Shown here: one piece after another, positions 8,216 through 16,924 of the stretch
Layout of the letters: every line of letters starts with the position of its first letter
Numbering within the stretch: the first letter of the stretch is position 1
Source: an uncultured Verrucomicrobiales bacterium
Lineage (GTDB): Bacteria; Verrucomicrobiota; Verrucomicrobiia; Verrucomicrobiales; Akkermansiaceae
Assembly (NCBI GenBank): GCA_937916505.1
Contig: CALFSW010000381.1
Location: 1-49,813, forward strand
Reading direction: 5' to 3'
DNA: 49,813 nucleotides
The notes under the pieces: generated by a model
The model's input: the letters and a program-made list of their open reading frames with translations, nothing else
The model's database searches: none
What the model was told of the DNA's origin: nothing
Program-made: the position numbers and the translations under genes

Positions 8216-9604
8216 TCACGCCAGAATTTCCGGAATAATCTCTCCGTGGACATCGGTCAGGCGGACATCACGACCACCATATCGATACGTCAGTTTTTCA
8301 TGATCAACGCCCATGAGGTGCAACATGTTGGCGTGCATGTCGTGGACTGTCATTTTGTTCTCAACGGCATGGTAGCCGTATTCATCTGTCGCACCGTAGA
8401 TGGTTCCTCCTTTGATTCCTCCTCCTGCCATCCAAATGCTGAATCCCTGGGGATTGTGATCCCGTCCATCCCGTCCCTGCGCAAAAGGAGTCCGGCCAAA
8501 TTCCCCGGCAAACACGAGCAAGGTGGAATCCAACAAGCCGCGTGATTTAAGATCCTTGATCAGAGCGGCAATTGGCTGATCAACCGCCAAGGCATTCTTG
8601 GTATGACCATTTTTAAGCCCGCCATGCTGATCCCACCGATCACCGTTTCCAGTCGTGATGGTAAGCTCCACGAAACGCACTCCCTGCTCCACAAGTCGAC
8701 GGGCCATCAGACATTGCGCACCGTAAGTTCGGGTATTGTTGAATTTGGAATCGAGCCCATACAATTTCTTGATCGATTCAGGCTCCTTGGAAACATCAGT
8801 CACTTCGGGAACCGCCATTTGCATGCGATAGGCCATTTCGTAGTTCTTCACCGCCGAGGCAATCAACGCCGAGTCAGGCCGTCGTTCCTGCAGCTGTCCA
8901 TCAATCTGGCGAAGTAAGGCCAGCTTGTCCTGCTGGAGACCCTCTTTCTTTTCCAATGGATTGATGTTCTGAAGCACCACGCCCTTGGGATGGAGAACCG
9001 AGGGTCCGTGAGCAGCTGGAAGAAACCCCTCGCCCGTCATCTGCATCCCACCTGATGGAACCTGTCCGCCGTGAATGACGACATAGGATGGCAGGTCGGC
9101 ATTGGAACTCCCCAAACCATAAGATGCCCATGCGCCCATGCTGGGCCGTCCCGAAAGTATGAGACCGCTGTGAAGGGAGTAATTGGCATTGGGATGACTT
9201 GGGGAAAACGCCGTCATTGAACGCATCACGCAGAGGTCGTCGGCACACGATCCGATATGCGGGAAGAGGTCGCTGATCGGAATCCCACTCTGGCCGTAGT
9301 TCTTAAACTCCCAAGGACTCGCCAGAATATTTCCATTGTTATTAAAGACGGTCGCCTCCACTTCGAATTTTGGTTTCTGGCCGTTCTCTTTCTTCAGGAG
9401 TGGCTTGGGATCAAAGCTGTCGACGTGCGACACCCCTCCGTCCATGTAGAGGAAAATCACGTGCTTCGCCTTGGGAGCAAAATGCGGCTTAATGGCAGCG
9501 TCGGCCTCTTGGTCCAGCAACCCGGCCAAAGCCAGCGAACCAAAGCCCAGCGAGCCCCGATGCATAAATTCACGACGGGAGAGATGACTGAGACTAGAAG
9601 ACAT
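8216..9604 (-). CDS. DUF1501 family protein with Tat-type signal
   Basis: A 462-residue protein of the DUF1501 family, which has an alkaline-phosphatase/sulfatase-like fold and is abundant in Planctomycetes and Verrucomicrobia. The N-terminus has a twin-arginine motif (SRREFMHRGSLGFGSLALAGL), implying folded export. Family motifs include KAKHVIFLYMDGGVSHVDSFDPK, HPNANYSLHSG, and near the C-terminus EFGRTPFAQGRDGRDHNP. The biochemical function is not established. It overlaps the 3' end of the PSD1 gene by 11 bases (9594-9604), so the two are translationally coupled, as is usual for this pair. Confidence 0.92.
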   Translation of the reverse strand: MSSSLSHLSRREFMHRGSLGFGSLALAGLLDQEADAAIKPHFAPKAKHVIFLYMDGGVSHVDSFDPKPLLKKENGQKPKFEVEATVFNNNGNILASPWEFKNYGQSGIPISDLFPHIGSCADDLCVMRSMTAFSPSHPNANYSLHSGLILSGRPSMGAWASYGLGSSNADLPSYVVIHGGQVPSGGMQMTGEGFLPAAHGPSVLHPKGVVLQNINPLEKKEGLQQDKLALLRQIDGQLQERRPDSALIASAVKNYEMAYRMQMAVPEVTDVSKEPESIKKLYGLDSKFNNTRTYGAQCLMARRLVEQGVRFVELTITTGNGDRWDQHGGLKNGHTKNALAVDQPIAALIKDLKSRGLLDSTLLVFAGEFGRTPFAQGRDGRDHNPQGFSIWMAGGGIKGGTIYGATDEYGYHAVENKMTVHDMHANMLHLMGVDHEKLTYRYGGRDVRLTDVHGEIIPEILA

Positions 9605-12600
9605 AGATAAATTCCTTTCGGTTGATGATGATGTGACACAGCGAAATCCAAGCCTCCTGCGGGTTTGCGGCCGTGCCTAGTTTTCCCAGGGCAGAGAGGC
9701 CCCATTCGATTTCTTCTTTTGTGGCCTCCCGGGAGAATGCCACCCGATGGAGGTGGCGCAACTTCTCTTGATCCGACTCCTCTCTTTTCACGATTCTTTC
9801 TCCCCAAACTTTGGCCTGTTGATGAACCAAAGGGTGGTTCAAAAGAGCCAGCGACTGGGCCGGCACATTCGTGACATTACGCCTCCCTACCGGCTCGGTC
9901 GAATTAGGGGCATCAAAAGTTCTTAGAAATGACGGCAGGTAGTTCCTCTGGCTGGCCAGATAAATGGAACGACGGCCATTTCCGCCGAGAGGGCCTTCCC
10001 TCGGTTTGGCCCGACTGTTCGGCTGATCCTTGATGTAGGCGGGAACACTCGGACCAAAAAGATCCCGCTTGAGATCTCCGCTTGCGGCAAGGATATGATC
10101 ACGAATCGACTCAGCGGACATCCTGCGAACCGGCATTCTTTGAAGAAACACATTGCCAGGATCGAGCTCGGCGGCCTCTGCCCCGGGGATCGAAGACATT
10201 CTGAAAGTGCTCGAAAGAAGCATTTTCCGAATCATCGCTTTGATTGACCACTTTTCCTTCACAAAGTCATTGGCCAGAAAATCAAGAAGCTCCGGATGGC
10301 TTGGCTTCTCTCCCATCTTTCCGAAATCATCGACCGAAGCCACGATCCCTTTTCCAAAAACCCGCGACCAAATCCGGTTGACCCGCACCCGGGCGGTGAG
10401 CGGATTCCCCGGTTTCAAAAGTTGCTCCGCCCACTCACGACGTCCACTTCCGCGCCCGGTGAACGCTTCCCCGCTCAGTCCGGCTAGAAAACGGCGGGGG
10501 TTCTCTTCATCACTCGGTCGTTTGTGGTTCCCCCGGATGTAAACCGGCTCGTTCATGTTGGTCCCTTCCACCAGACTGCGGACGTAAACCGGCTTCTCAA
10601 TCAAATCGCGGACCTTTTTCAACGAGCCCAATGCCTTCTTCAATTGTGGGTCTGCGAGATCGGCAGCCAGAAGCCCCGAGGAAAAGAGCGCGCCGAGCAC
10701 CTCGGCCCCCGCGCCATCTTTGGGCCCTTCGAGCAAAGAGGCTACCATCTCTTCAATTGAGTTTGCCCCGCTCCAAACCTTGCCCCAATCTGGGATTTCG
10801 GTCGCAACAGCCACCCAGGCTTCATCGCTAATTGCAACCTCGCCCGCTCCGGCACCCCGCAGTCTCTTGCTCTCTCCCTGATGTTGGATCTGAATAAAGG
10901 CGACCTCATCTTTCCAAAGACTGGTTGGAAATTGGATGAGCTGCCACTGATCGGAGTTCACCCTTTTCCGAAGCGGAGCGGTGGTTGGCCCATGCCCGAC
11001 CAATTCATAATTTCGAATGACCAGACTCACGGTGGCGGATCGGCCTTTCACCCAAATTTTAATCGGCCCACCATCCGTAACAAAATCTTCGGATCTCACC
11101 GTACCATCCAATCTGGCAGAAACATGCCCCGCCACCATGCCACCTCCCGCGGCCCGTTGAATAATTTTAGGGTCGTCCGGATTCACGAAAAACCGCCCGG
11201 ATTCAGCGGATTCGAATCCCACGCCATCTGCAAGCCAAGTTCGCTCACCCAAGGACTCACTCTTTCGTGGAGGAGGATTGGCAGAGTCAAACAGATGCTT
11301 CATCCCCAACAATTCCTGTTTACCACCAGGAGCATAAAGCGCGACAAACCAACGTGCGGCCTCCGGAGATGTCATTTCTCCCAGTTCCGTCCGAAGTTTC
11401 TTTCGTGCTTCGGCATCCTTTGGGTTAAGTTTTCGCCAGGCCTCAACAAGTTCCTTGTTTTCAGCCAACTTCCGGACCTTTGCGATGGCCTCCTCCAGCT
11501 TCCCCGCCTGGGCCGCAGCACTCTTCACCGTCGCTTTGACAACGTCACCGTGAGCCGAGCGAAGCTCCCTGCTCCGTTCAGCGGACCAGTTTGACTCGGC
11601 GACATTTGCGTAATGAAGCCGCGAACTCCGAAACATTCCATACAAGGAGTAGTAGTCCTCATCCGTTATGGCATCAAATTTGTGGTCATGACACCTCGCG
11701 CACGAAATCGTGAGCCCATGAAAAGCGGTTCCCACCACGTTGATCATACTGTCGATCACCCGTGCTTCATCCTCATGGAGATCAGTCACCCCATGATGGC
11801 CATCGGCCAGATGCAGGAATCCCGGCCCGGCCACTGATTCGTTGCAGCCCGTCCCAGGATTGATGCGAGGATGCTCCAAAAGATCTCCGGCAAGAGCTTC
11901 ACGCACAAATTGATCATAGGGAACATCTTCATTAAACGCCCGGACCAGATAATCTCGATACCGCCACGTGTGGGGCATCACATAATCATTTTCGAAGGCC
12001 TTTGACTCGCCATAGCGTGCGACATCCATCCAATGTCGCGCCCAGTTTTCACCAAAATGCGGCGAGGACATCATTCGATCCACCGCCCGCTGATAAGCCC
12101 CCTCCCTGCTGTCGGCCAGGAATTCATCCAACTCCCCCGGAGTCGGGGCCAAACCGGTCAAAACGAAACTTGCTCTCCTCAATAACGTGACCTCATCCGC
12201 CTCCGCAGCCGGGGCCCACCCCTTTGCCTCAAGTCCGGCTATCACAAAACGATCCAAATCGGTCCGACACCACTCCTCAACCTCAGGCGCCACTTTCGGA
12301 ACTGCCACCCGGGCAACCGGCTGCAATGACCACCACTGCTTTCGCTCTTCCAGATCAAATCCACTCTCATTAATTTTCTGACCGATCGCCTCCCCTCTCG
12401 GATCAGGAGCTCCCATTTTAATCCAACGGGCCAAATCTGCGATCTCACCGTCCGAGAGTTTGGACTTGGGAGGCATCGCCTCGACATCCGCCTCATGTCG
12501 AATCATCTGAATCAAAAGACTCTCCTCCGGCTTCCCCGGCACAATCACCGGGCCACTATCCCCCCCATCTTCCCAACCCGCTTTCCGATCCAGCAAGAGC

Positions 12601-12749
12601 CCACCCTTGACCTTCTTGGCCTCGGAGTGGCACTTCAAACAATGTTCTTCCATAATAGGCCGCACCTTATTCTCGAAAAACGTGAATCCGTCCGAGCCAC
12701 TTGCGACTTGGGCTGCAAGAACCAGACTTGATACCATCCTACCTATCAT
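9594..12749 (-). CDS. PSD1 protein: Planctomycete cytochrome c, DUF1549 and DUF1553 domains
   Basis: A 1051-residue exported multidomain protein. After an N-terminal signal segment, the heme motif CLKCH lies at 37-41, inside a planctomycete-type cytochrome c domain with the distal MPPKSKLSDGEIADLARWI. DUF1549 follows at about 150-360, with a second CxxCH (CARCHDHK) near residue 350. DUF1553 occupies about 760-1030, with NRIWSRVFGKGIVASVDDFGKMG and RRNVTNVPAQSLALLNHP. In other PVC bacteria such pairs are often next to sulfatases or glycan-degradation genes; a role there is inference. It is the first gene of a two-gene minus-strand operon with the DUF1501 gene. Confidence 0.92.
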   Translation of the reverse strand: MIGRMVSSLVLAAQVASGSDGFTFFENKVRPIMEEHCLKCHSEAKKVKGGLLLDRKAGWEDGGDSGPVIVPGKPEESLLIQMIRHEADVEAMPPKSKLSDGEIADLARWIKMGAPDPRGEAIGQKINESGFDLEERKQWWSLQPVARVAVPKVAPEVEEWCRTDLDRFVIAGLEAKGWAPAAEADEVTLLRRASFVLTGLAPTPGELDEFLADSREGAYQRAVDRMMSSPHFGENWARHWMDVARYGESKAFENDYVMPHTWRYRDYLVRAFNEDVPYDQFVREALAGDLLEHPRINPGTGCNESVAGPGFLHLADGHHGVTDLHEDEARVIDSMINVVGTAFHGLTISCARCHDHKFDAITDEDYYSLYGMFRSSRLHYANVAESNWSAERSRELRSAHGDVVKATVKSAAAQAGKLEEAIAKVRKLAENKELVEAWRKLNPKDAEARKKLRTELGEMTSPEAARWFVALYAPGGKQELLGMKHLFDSANPPPRKSESLGERTWLADGVGFESAESGRFFVNPDDPKIIQRAAGGGMVAGHVSARLDGTVRSEDFVTDGGPIKIWVKGRSATVSLVIRNYELVGHGPTTAPLRKRVNSDQWQLIQFPTSLWKDEVAFIQIQHQGESKRLRGAGAGEVAISDEAWVAVATEIPDWGKVWSGANSIEEMVASLLEGPKDGAGAEVLGALFSSGLLAADLADPQLKKALGSLKKVRDLIEKPVYVRSLVEGTNMNEPVYIRGNHKRPSDEENPRRFLAGLSGEAFTGRGSGRREWAEQLLKPGNPLTARVRVNRIWSRVFGKGIVASVDDFGKMGEKPSHPELLDFLANDFVKEKWSIKAMIRKMLLSSTFRMSSIPGAEAAELDPGNVFLQRMPVRRMSAESIRDHILAASGDLKRDLFGPSVPAYIKDQPNSRAKPREGPLGGNGRRSIYLASQRNYLPSFLRTFDAPNSTEPVGRRNVTNVPAQSLALLNHPLVHQQAKVWGERIVKREESDQEKLRHLHRVAFSREATKEEIEWGLSALGKLGTAANPQEAWISLCHIIINRKEFIYVF

Positions 12750-12844
12750 CGGAATCGATACGCACTCACTACGCCTCGCATTTCAATTAGGATTATTCAA
12801 ATTTTACATTTTGACAACTCAAAGTCAGGAGGTAGAATCAAGAC
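12750..12844. promoter_or_regulatory. AT-rich divergent promoter region
   Basis: This 95-base gap separates the divergent PSD1 gene and the metal-importer operon. It is the most AT-rich stretch nearby (12780-12815). A perfect AGGAGGT Shine-Dalgarno sequence at 12827-12833 precedes the importer ATG at 12845 by 11 bases. TTGACA occurs at 12811-12816, with TAGAAT 16 bases further on; that pair would give a nearly leaderless transcript, so it may be coincidental. No clear palindromic MntR or Fur box was found. Confidence 0.4.
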
Positions 12845-13789
12845 ATGTTCAAGTCGCTCATCCTCCTTCCGATTCTCTTTCTGGCGGGGGCCTGCACCAA
12901 AAAAAACAAAGTGACTACCGATGGGACGATTGTCACCACCATCGGGATGATTGCCGATGTCACCCGTGAAATCGCAGGGGATAAACAGGAAGTGATTAAC
13001 CTCATTGGCGAAGGCATCGATCCTCATACCCACAAGCCTCTAAAATCCGAGGTTGATCGTATTCAAAATGCCGAACTCGTGCTTTACAACGGCCTCCTTC
13101 TTGAGGGGAAAATGGGAACACTTCTCAATACCCGGAAGGAAAAAGGAAATCCCGTCGTGGCTGTTACCGAAGGGCTTGAGGACGTTGAACTCATTGGCGA
13201 CGCCGACCATCCCGATCCCCACCTCTGGATGGACGTCTCACTTTGGACCAAAGTTGCCGGTAAAATCGGCGGGGAACTCATCAGGCATGACTCTGAAAAT
13301 TCAGATCACTACACTCAACGGCTCGCTGAATATCAAAAACACCTCACCGATCTCCATACCCACGCCCTCATGGTTTTCCCAACCATTCCGCCCGGGCAAC
13401 GGGTTCTTGTCACCGCACACGATGCCTTCTCATACCTTGGACGCGCCTATGGAATTGAAGTCCGAGGCATTCAGGGCATCTCCACCGAGTCCGAAGCAGG
13501 AACAAAGGACATCAATGACCTTGTCGATCACCTCGTCGAAAAAAAGATCCCCGCCATTTTTGTGGAATCTTCCGTCTCCGATAAATCAGTCAAAGCCGTC
13601 ATCGAAGGAGCCGCCCAGAAAGGACACACCGTGAAAATTGGTGGCGAGCTTTTCTCCGACGCCATGGGGCAGCCCGGCACCTACGAAGGCACCTACATTG
13701 GCATGATGGATCACAACATCACCACAATCGTGAACGGCCTTGGAGGAACGGCTCCAAAGAACGGCTTTCAGGGAAAACTCAACGACTAA
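12845..13789 (+). CDS. Metal ABC transporter substrate-binding lipoprotein (Mn/Fe type)
   Basis: The periplasmic cluster A-I (TroA/PsaA/MntC) solute-binding component of a divalent metal importer. The signal peptide ends in the lipobox LAGAC, with lipidated Cys17. Expected ligands are His61 in IDPHTHKP, His126 in DPHLWMDV, Glu in GISTESEAGTKD and Asp in LFSDAMGQPG. The His-His-Glu-Asp set and the absence of a His-rich loop point to manganese or iron rather than zinc, as far as family knowledge goes. 314 residues is a normal length. It is followed after one base by the ATPase gene. Confidence 0.9.
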   Translation: MFKSLILLPILFLAGACTKKNKVTTDGTIVTTIGMIADVTREIAGDKQEVINLIGEGIDPHTHKPLKSEVDRIQNAELVLYNGLLLEGKMGTLLNTRKEKGNPVVAVTEGLEDVELIGDADHPDPHLWMDVSLWTKVAGKIGGELIRHDSENSDHYTQRLAEYQKHLTDLHTHALMVFPTIPPGQRVLVTAHDAFSYLGRAYGIEVRGIQGISTESEAGTKDINDLVDHLVEKKIPAIFVESSVSDKSVKAVIEGAAQKGHTVKIGGELFSDAMGQPGTYEGTYIGMMDHNITTIVNGLGGTAPKNGFQGKLND

Positions 13790-13790
13790 A

Positions 13791-14567
13791 ATGCGCCCGG
13801 AACACCCGCCAGAATTCCCCCTCTCGGTCCACGACCTCACCGTAGCCTATCATCGTAAGCCGGTCTTATGGGATGTTGAGCTCAACATCCCCGAAGGCAC
13901 TCTCGCGGGGATTGTTGGACCCAACGGAGCCGGGAAATCGACCCTCCTGAAAGCCTGCCTGGACCTGATCCCCAAGACTTCCGGAGAAGCATTGATCTAC
14001 GGAAAACCCTACGAGGAACAACGCGACCTCATCGCTTATGTCCCCCAGAGGGAAAGTGTCGACTGGGATTTCCCGGTCAGCGCCCTTGATGTCGTCGCAA
14101 TGGGAACCTACCGAAAGCTTGGTTGGTTCAAACGCATCGGGCGCACTCAAAAAAACCAGGCCCGCGAAGCTCTGGAGCAAGTCGGGATTGGCCACCTCGC
14201 CGACCGCCAAATCTCACAACTTTCCGGGGGCCAGCAACAGAGGGTCTTCCTTGCCCGGGCACTGGTTCAAGACGCTCGGATTTACTTCATGGACGAACCC
14301 TTTGCCGCCGTCGATGCCGCCACCGAACAAGCCATCATCGAGCTCCTTCAAAACCTCAACGCCCGCGGAAAAACCGTCCTGTGCGTTCATCACGACCTCG
14401 CCACCGTCTCGAGATATTTTGACTACCTCGTCCTCCTGAACATGCGTGTCGTGGCCAGCGGCCCGACCCCGGAAACGTTCACCCGGGAGAACCTCCAAAA
14501 AACCTACGGAGGAAAACTCAACCTGCTGGACGACGTCGCCCACGCTTTGAAAAACATCGGCCGCTAG
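13791..14567 (+). CDS. Metal ABC transporter ATP-binding protein
   Basis: The cytoplasmic ATPase of the importer. The 258-residue product has Walker A GPNGAGKST, a Q-loop (YVPQRESVDWDFP, typical of the Mn/Zn importer ATPases), the signature LSGGQQQR, Walker B RIYFMDEPF, and a switch His in CVHHDLATV. The ATG at 13791 follows the lipoprotein stop by one base; an earlier in-frame ATG at 13740 lies inside the upstream gene and is unlikely. The fused permease gene starts six bases after its stop. Confidence 0.95.
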   Translation: MRPEHPPEFPLSVHDLTVAYHRKPVLWDVELNIPEGTLAGIVGPNGAGKSTLLKACLDLIPKTSGEALIYGKPYEEQRDLIAYVPQRESVDWDFPVSALDVVAMGTYRKLGWFKRIGRTQKNQAREALEQVGIGHLADRQISQLSGGQQQRVFLARALVQDARIYFMDEPFAAVDAATEQAIIELLQNLNARGKTVLCVHHDLATVSRYFDYLVLLNMRVVASGPTPETFTRENLQKTYGGKLNLLDDVAHALKNIGR

Positions 14568-14573
14568 TTCGCC

Positions 14574-15905
14574 ATGACCCTCGAACTCCTCCGCGAAACC
14601 CTTTTTCTGGAAAAGCACAACACGCGTCTTGTCGTGTTGGGCGTCGCCTTTCTTGGAGCAACCGCAGGACTGATTGGAAGCTTCCTTCTCCTGCGAAAAC
14701 AATCGCTTCTGGGCGATGCCCTCTCCCACGCCACTCTTCCCGGAATCGGACTCGCCTTCGCCGTCATGTCCTGGATGGGACTCAGTGGCCGAAGCCTCCC
14801 CGGGCTCCTCATCGGAGCCGCCATCACCGGTCTGCTTGGGGTCATCCTCGTCCTCGCCATTCGCCATACCACCCGGCTCAAGGACGATGCCGCGATGGGC
14901 ATTGTTCTCTCCGTCTTCTTTGGCCTTGGCATCGCAATCCTGAAAATGGTGGAAACAATTCCCGGTCAAAGTGCCGCCGGACTTGATGGTTTCATTTACG
15001 GTAAAACCGCGTCCATGGTTTGGTCGGACTTCTTCCTCATTATTGGCACTCTCGCTGTCACCACCTTCATCACCATTCTGATTCTCAAGGAACTTACCCT
15101 TCTTTGCTTCGACTCAAACTTCGCCTCTACGGAAGGATGGCCCACTCTCCGCCTCGACATTCTCCTGATGGGCCTCGTCACCGCCGTGACCGTCGTCGGC
15201 CTCCAGGCAGTTGGGCTCATCCTCATCATCGCCTTTCTCATCACGCCTCCAACGGCCGCGCGATTCTGGACCAATCGCCTGAGTCACATGCTGATCCTGT
15301 CGACACTCATCGGAGCCATTTCGGGTTGGATCGGAGCCTCCATCTCAGCCCTTTACTCCAACCTCCCCGCCGGAGCCATCATCGTCATCACGGCCGCAGT
15401 CATCTTCCTTCTCAGCATGACCTTCGGAACCGCCCGCGGAGTTCTTCCACGCTATCTTCGTCATCGCAAGCTTCAGAAAAAGGTCGGCCGCCAACACCTA
15501 CTCCGTTCAACTTACGAGATCCTCGAGAACACCCAGGACTCGCCCCCTCTCAAAAACCTCCCGATCTCGATGGAACTCCTGCGCAAGCACCGTTACTGGT
15601 CAAAAGGGGAACTTCCGAAACTCATCCGTCAGGCCCGCGCCGAAGATCACGTGGAGCGACAACCCACCGGCGAACTCCGCCTCTCCGAGTCCGGCTTTGG
15701 CGAAGCCTCGCGCATCACCCGCAACCACCGCCTCTGGGAACTTTACCTCATCAAACACGCCGACATCGCCCCCAGCCACGTCGATCGCGACGCCGACATG
15801 GTGGAACACCTTTTGGGCGCCGAAATCGTCCAGCAACTCGAAGCCGAACTCGAGCTCGCCAAATCCACGATCGAATCACCTCACCTCATTGAAGCTGAAT
15901 CATGA
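14574..15905 (+). CDS. Metal ABC permease fused to a DtxR/MntR-like sensor domain
   Basis: Residues 1 to about 290 form an ABC-3 family permease with eight or nine membrane segments (GSFLLLRKQSLLGDALSHATLPGIG is the family hallmark, here given in part). Residues about 297-443 form a cytoplasmic DtxR/MntR-like domain: a first helix (LLRSTYEILEN), a winged helix (WSKGELPKLIRQA to TGELRLSESGFGEA) and a metal/dimerisation helix pair. Residues aligned with DtxR ligands 79, 83, 98, 102, 105 and 106 are His385, Glu389, Asp404, Asp408, Glu411 and His412, with identical spacing. An acidic residue at the Cys102 position resembles MntR, suggesting Mn2+. The next permease overlaps by ATGA. Confidence 0.9.
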   Translation: MTLELLRETLFLEKHNTRLVVLGVAFLGATAGLIGSFLLLRKQSLLGDALSHATLPGIGLAFAVMSWMGLSGRSLPGLLIGAAITGLLGVILVLAIRHTTRLKDDAAMGIVLSVFFGLGIAILKMVETIPGQSAAGLDGFIYGKTASMVWSDFFLIIGTLAVTTFITILILKELTLLCFDSNFASTEGWPTLRLDILLMGLVTAVTVVGLQAVGLILIIAFLITPPTAARFWTNRLSHMLILSTLIGAISGWIGASISALYSNLPAGAIIVITAAVIFLLSMTFGTARGVLPRYLRHRKLQKKVGRQHLLRSTYEILENTQDSPPLKNLPISMELLRKHRYWSKGELPKLIRQARAEDHVERQPTGELRLSESGFGEASRITRNHRLWELYLIKHADIAPSHVDRDADMVEHLLGAEIVQQLEAELELAKSTIESPHLIEAES

Positions 15906-16831
15906 ACTGGACCGTAAACGACCTGCACATCATCCTCGTGGGAGGATTATGCGCGATGGCCTGCGCCCTCCCGGGAACCTTTCTTCTTCTGCGCCGCATG
16001 AGTATGATGGGAGACGCCATCAGCCATGCCGTCCTCCCCGGCCTTGCCATCGCTTTCCTCATTTCGGGAACCCGCACCAGTTGGTGGATGTTCTTTGGCG
16101 CCGCCATCGCAGGCATCCTCACCGCCCTCTTCTCGCAATGGATCACCCGCTTTGGAAAAGTTGAACGTGGTGCCGCCATGGGGATCGTCTTTACCACCCT
16201 CTTTGCAATCGGCCTCATCCTCATCAAACAGACTGCCGATGACGTCGATCTTGACGCAGCTTGCGTCCTCTACGGAGCACTGGAATACACCCCTCTCAAC
16301 CTCGTCACTCTTTTCGAAACCGAAACCACCATCCTACAGGTCCCCCATGCCGCCATCGTCATCGGAGCCACCCTCCTCTTCAATATCCTCGTGATTGGCT
16401 TCTTTTTCAAAGAATTCACGATGGCTTCCTTCGACCCCGCCTTGGCCGAAACGCAGGGATTCCGCCCCCGGCTCATGCACTATCTTCTCATGACCATGGT
16501 CGCGGTCACCACCGTTGCGGCATTTGAAGCCGTTGGTTCCATCATCGTGATTGCCATGCTCATTGTTCCCCCGGCGACCGCGTTTCTCATCACCAGAAAA
16601 CTCCCAGTCTTAATTGCCCTTAGCCTTATTGTGGCAGTGTTGTCCGCCATTCTGGGCCAAGTGTCCTCACAAGCCCTCCCCTACTTATTTGGTCTCCCCG
16701 AAACGACAAGCTCGGGAATGATGGCCACGGCATCCGGCTTTCTCTTCCTGCTCGCCTGGCTCTTCGGCCCCGATGGCCTCATAAAAAAACGCACCGGCGA
16801 GCTGGAAAAACCGATGGAGCTGGAAGACTAA
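15902..16831 (+). CDS. Metal ABC transporter permease, second subunit
   Basis: An ABC-3 family integral membrane protein of 309 residues, about eight or nine hydrophobic segments, with the hallmark LRRMSMMGDAISHAVLPGLA near the N-terminus and FEAVGSIIVIAMLIVPPATA in the second half. Unlike its partner it ends soon after the last membrane segment, with a short charged tail (KKRTGELEKPMELED) and no sensor domain. Its ATG overlaps the upstream stop (ATGA at 15902-15905), so the two permeases are translationally coupled and probably form a heterodimer. Confidence 0.93.
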   Translation: MNWTVNDLHIILVGGLCAMACALPGTFLLLRRMSMMGDAISHAVLPGLAIAFLISGTRTSWWMFFGAAIAGILTALFSQWITRFGKVERGAAMGIVFTTLFAIGLILIKQTADDVDLDAACVLYGALEYTPLNLVTLFETETTILQVPHAAIVIGATLLFNILVIGFFFKEFTMASFDPALAETQGFRPRLMHYLLMTMVAVTTVAAFEAVGSIIVIAMLIVPPATAFLITRKLPVLIALSLIVAVLSAILGQVSSQALPYLFGLPETTSSGMMATASGFLFLLAWLFGPDGLIKKRTGELEKPMELED

Positions 16832-16863
16832 GTCTGCCTCCTCCCCTACGCGGCGATCTCCCG

Positions 16864-16910
16864 GGCACAGAACTTCTCACGAGGTATTGCCACCTCGGAG
16901 CAACTGTGCC
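16864..16910. repeat. Nested inverted repeat before the NtrB-like gene
   Basis: The outer arms GGCACAG (16864-16870) and CTGTGCC (16904-16910) are perfectly complementary. Inside them CGAGGT (16880-16885) and ACCTCG (16892-16897) pair around the loop ATTGCC. It lies in the 93-base gap between the second permease and the kinase gene. There is no downstream T-tract, so it is more likely a transcript structure or operator than an intrinsic terminator. Confidence 0.5.
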
Positions 16911-16924
16911 AATCTGACGCGGCC

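Noticed and set aside
12811-12838. TTGACA-N16-TAGAAT as the promoter of the metal-importer operon
   Set aside because: The -10 would overlap the Shine-Dalgarno sequence and place the transcript start at the ATG, which conflicts with the strong AGGAGGT; kept only as a remark.
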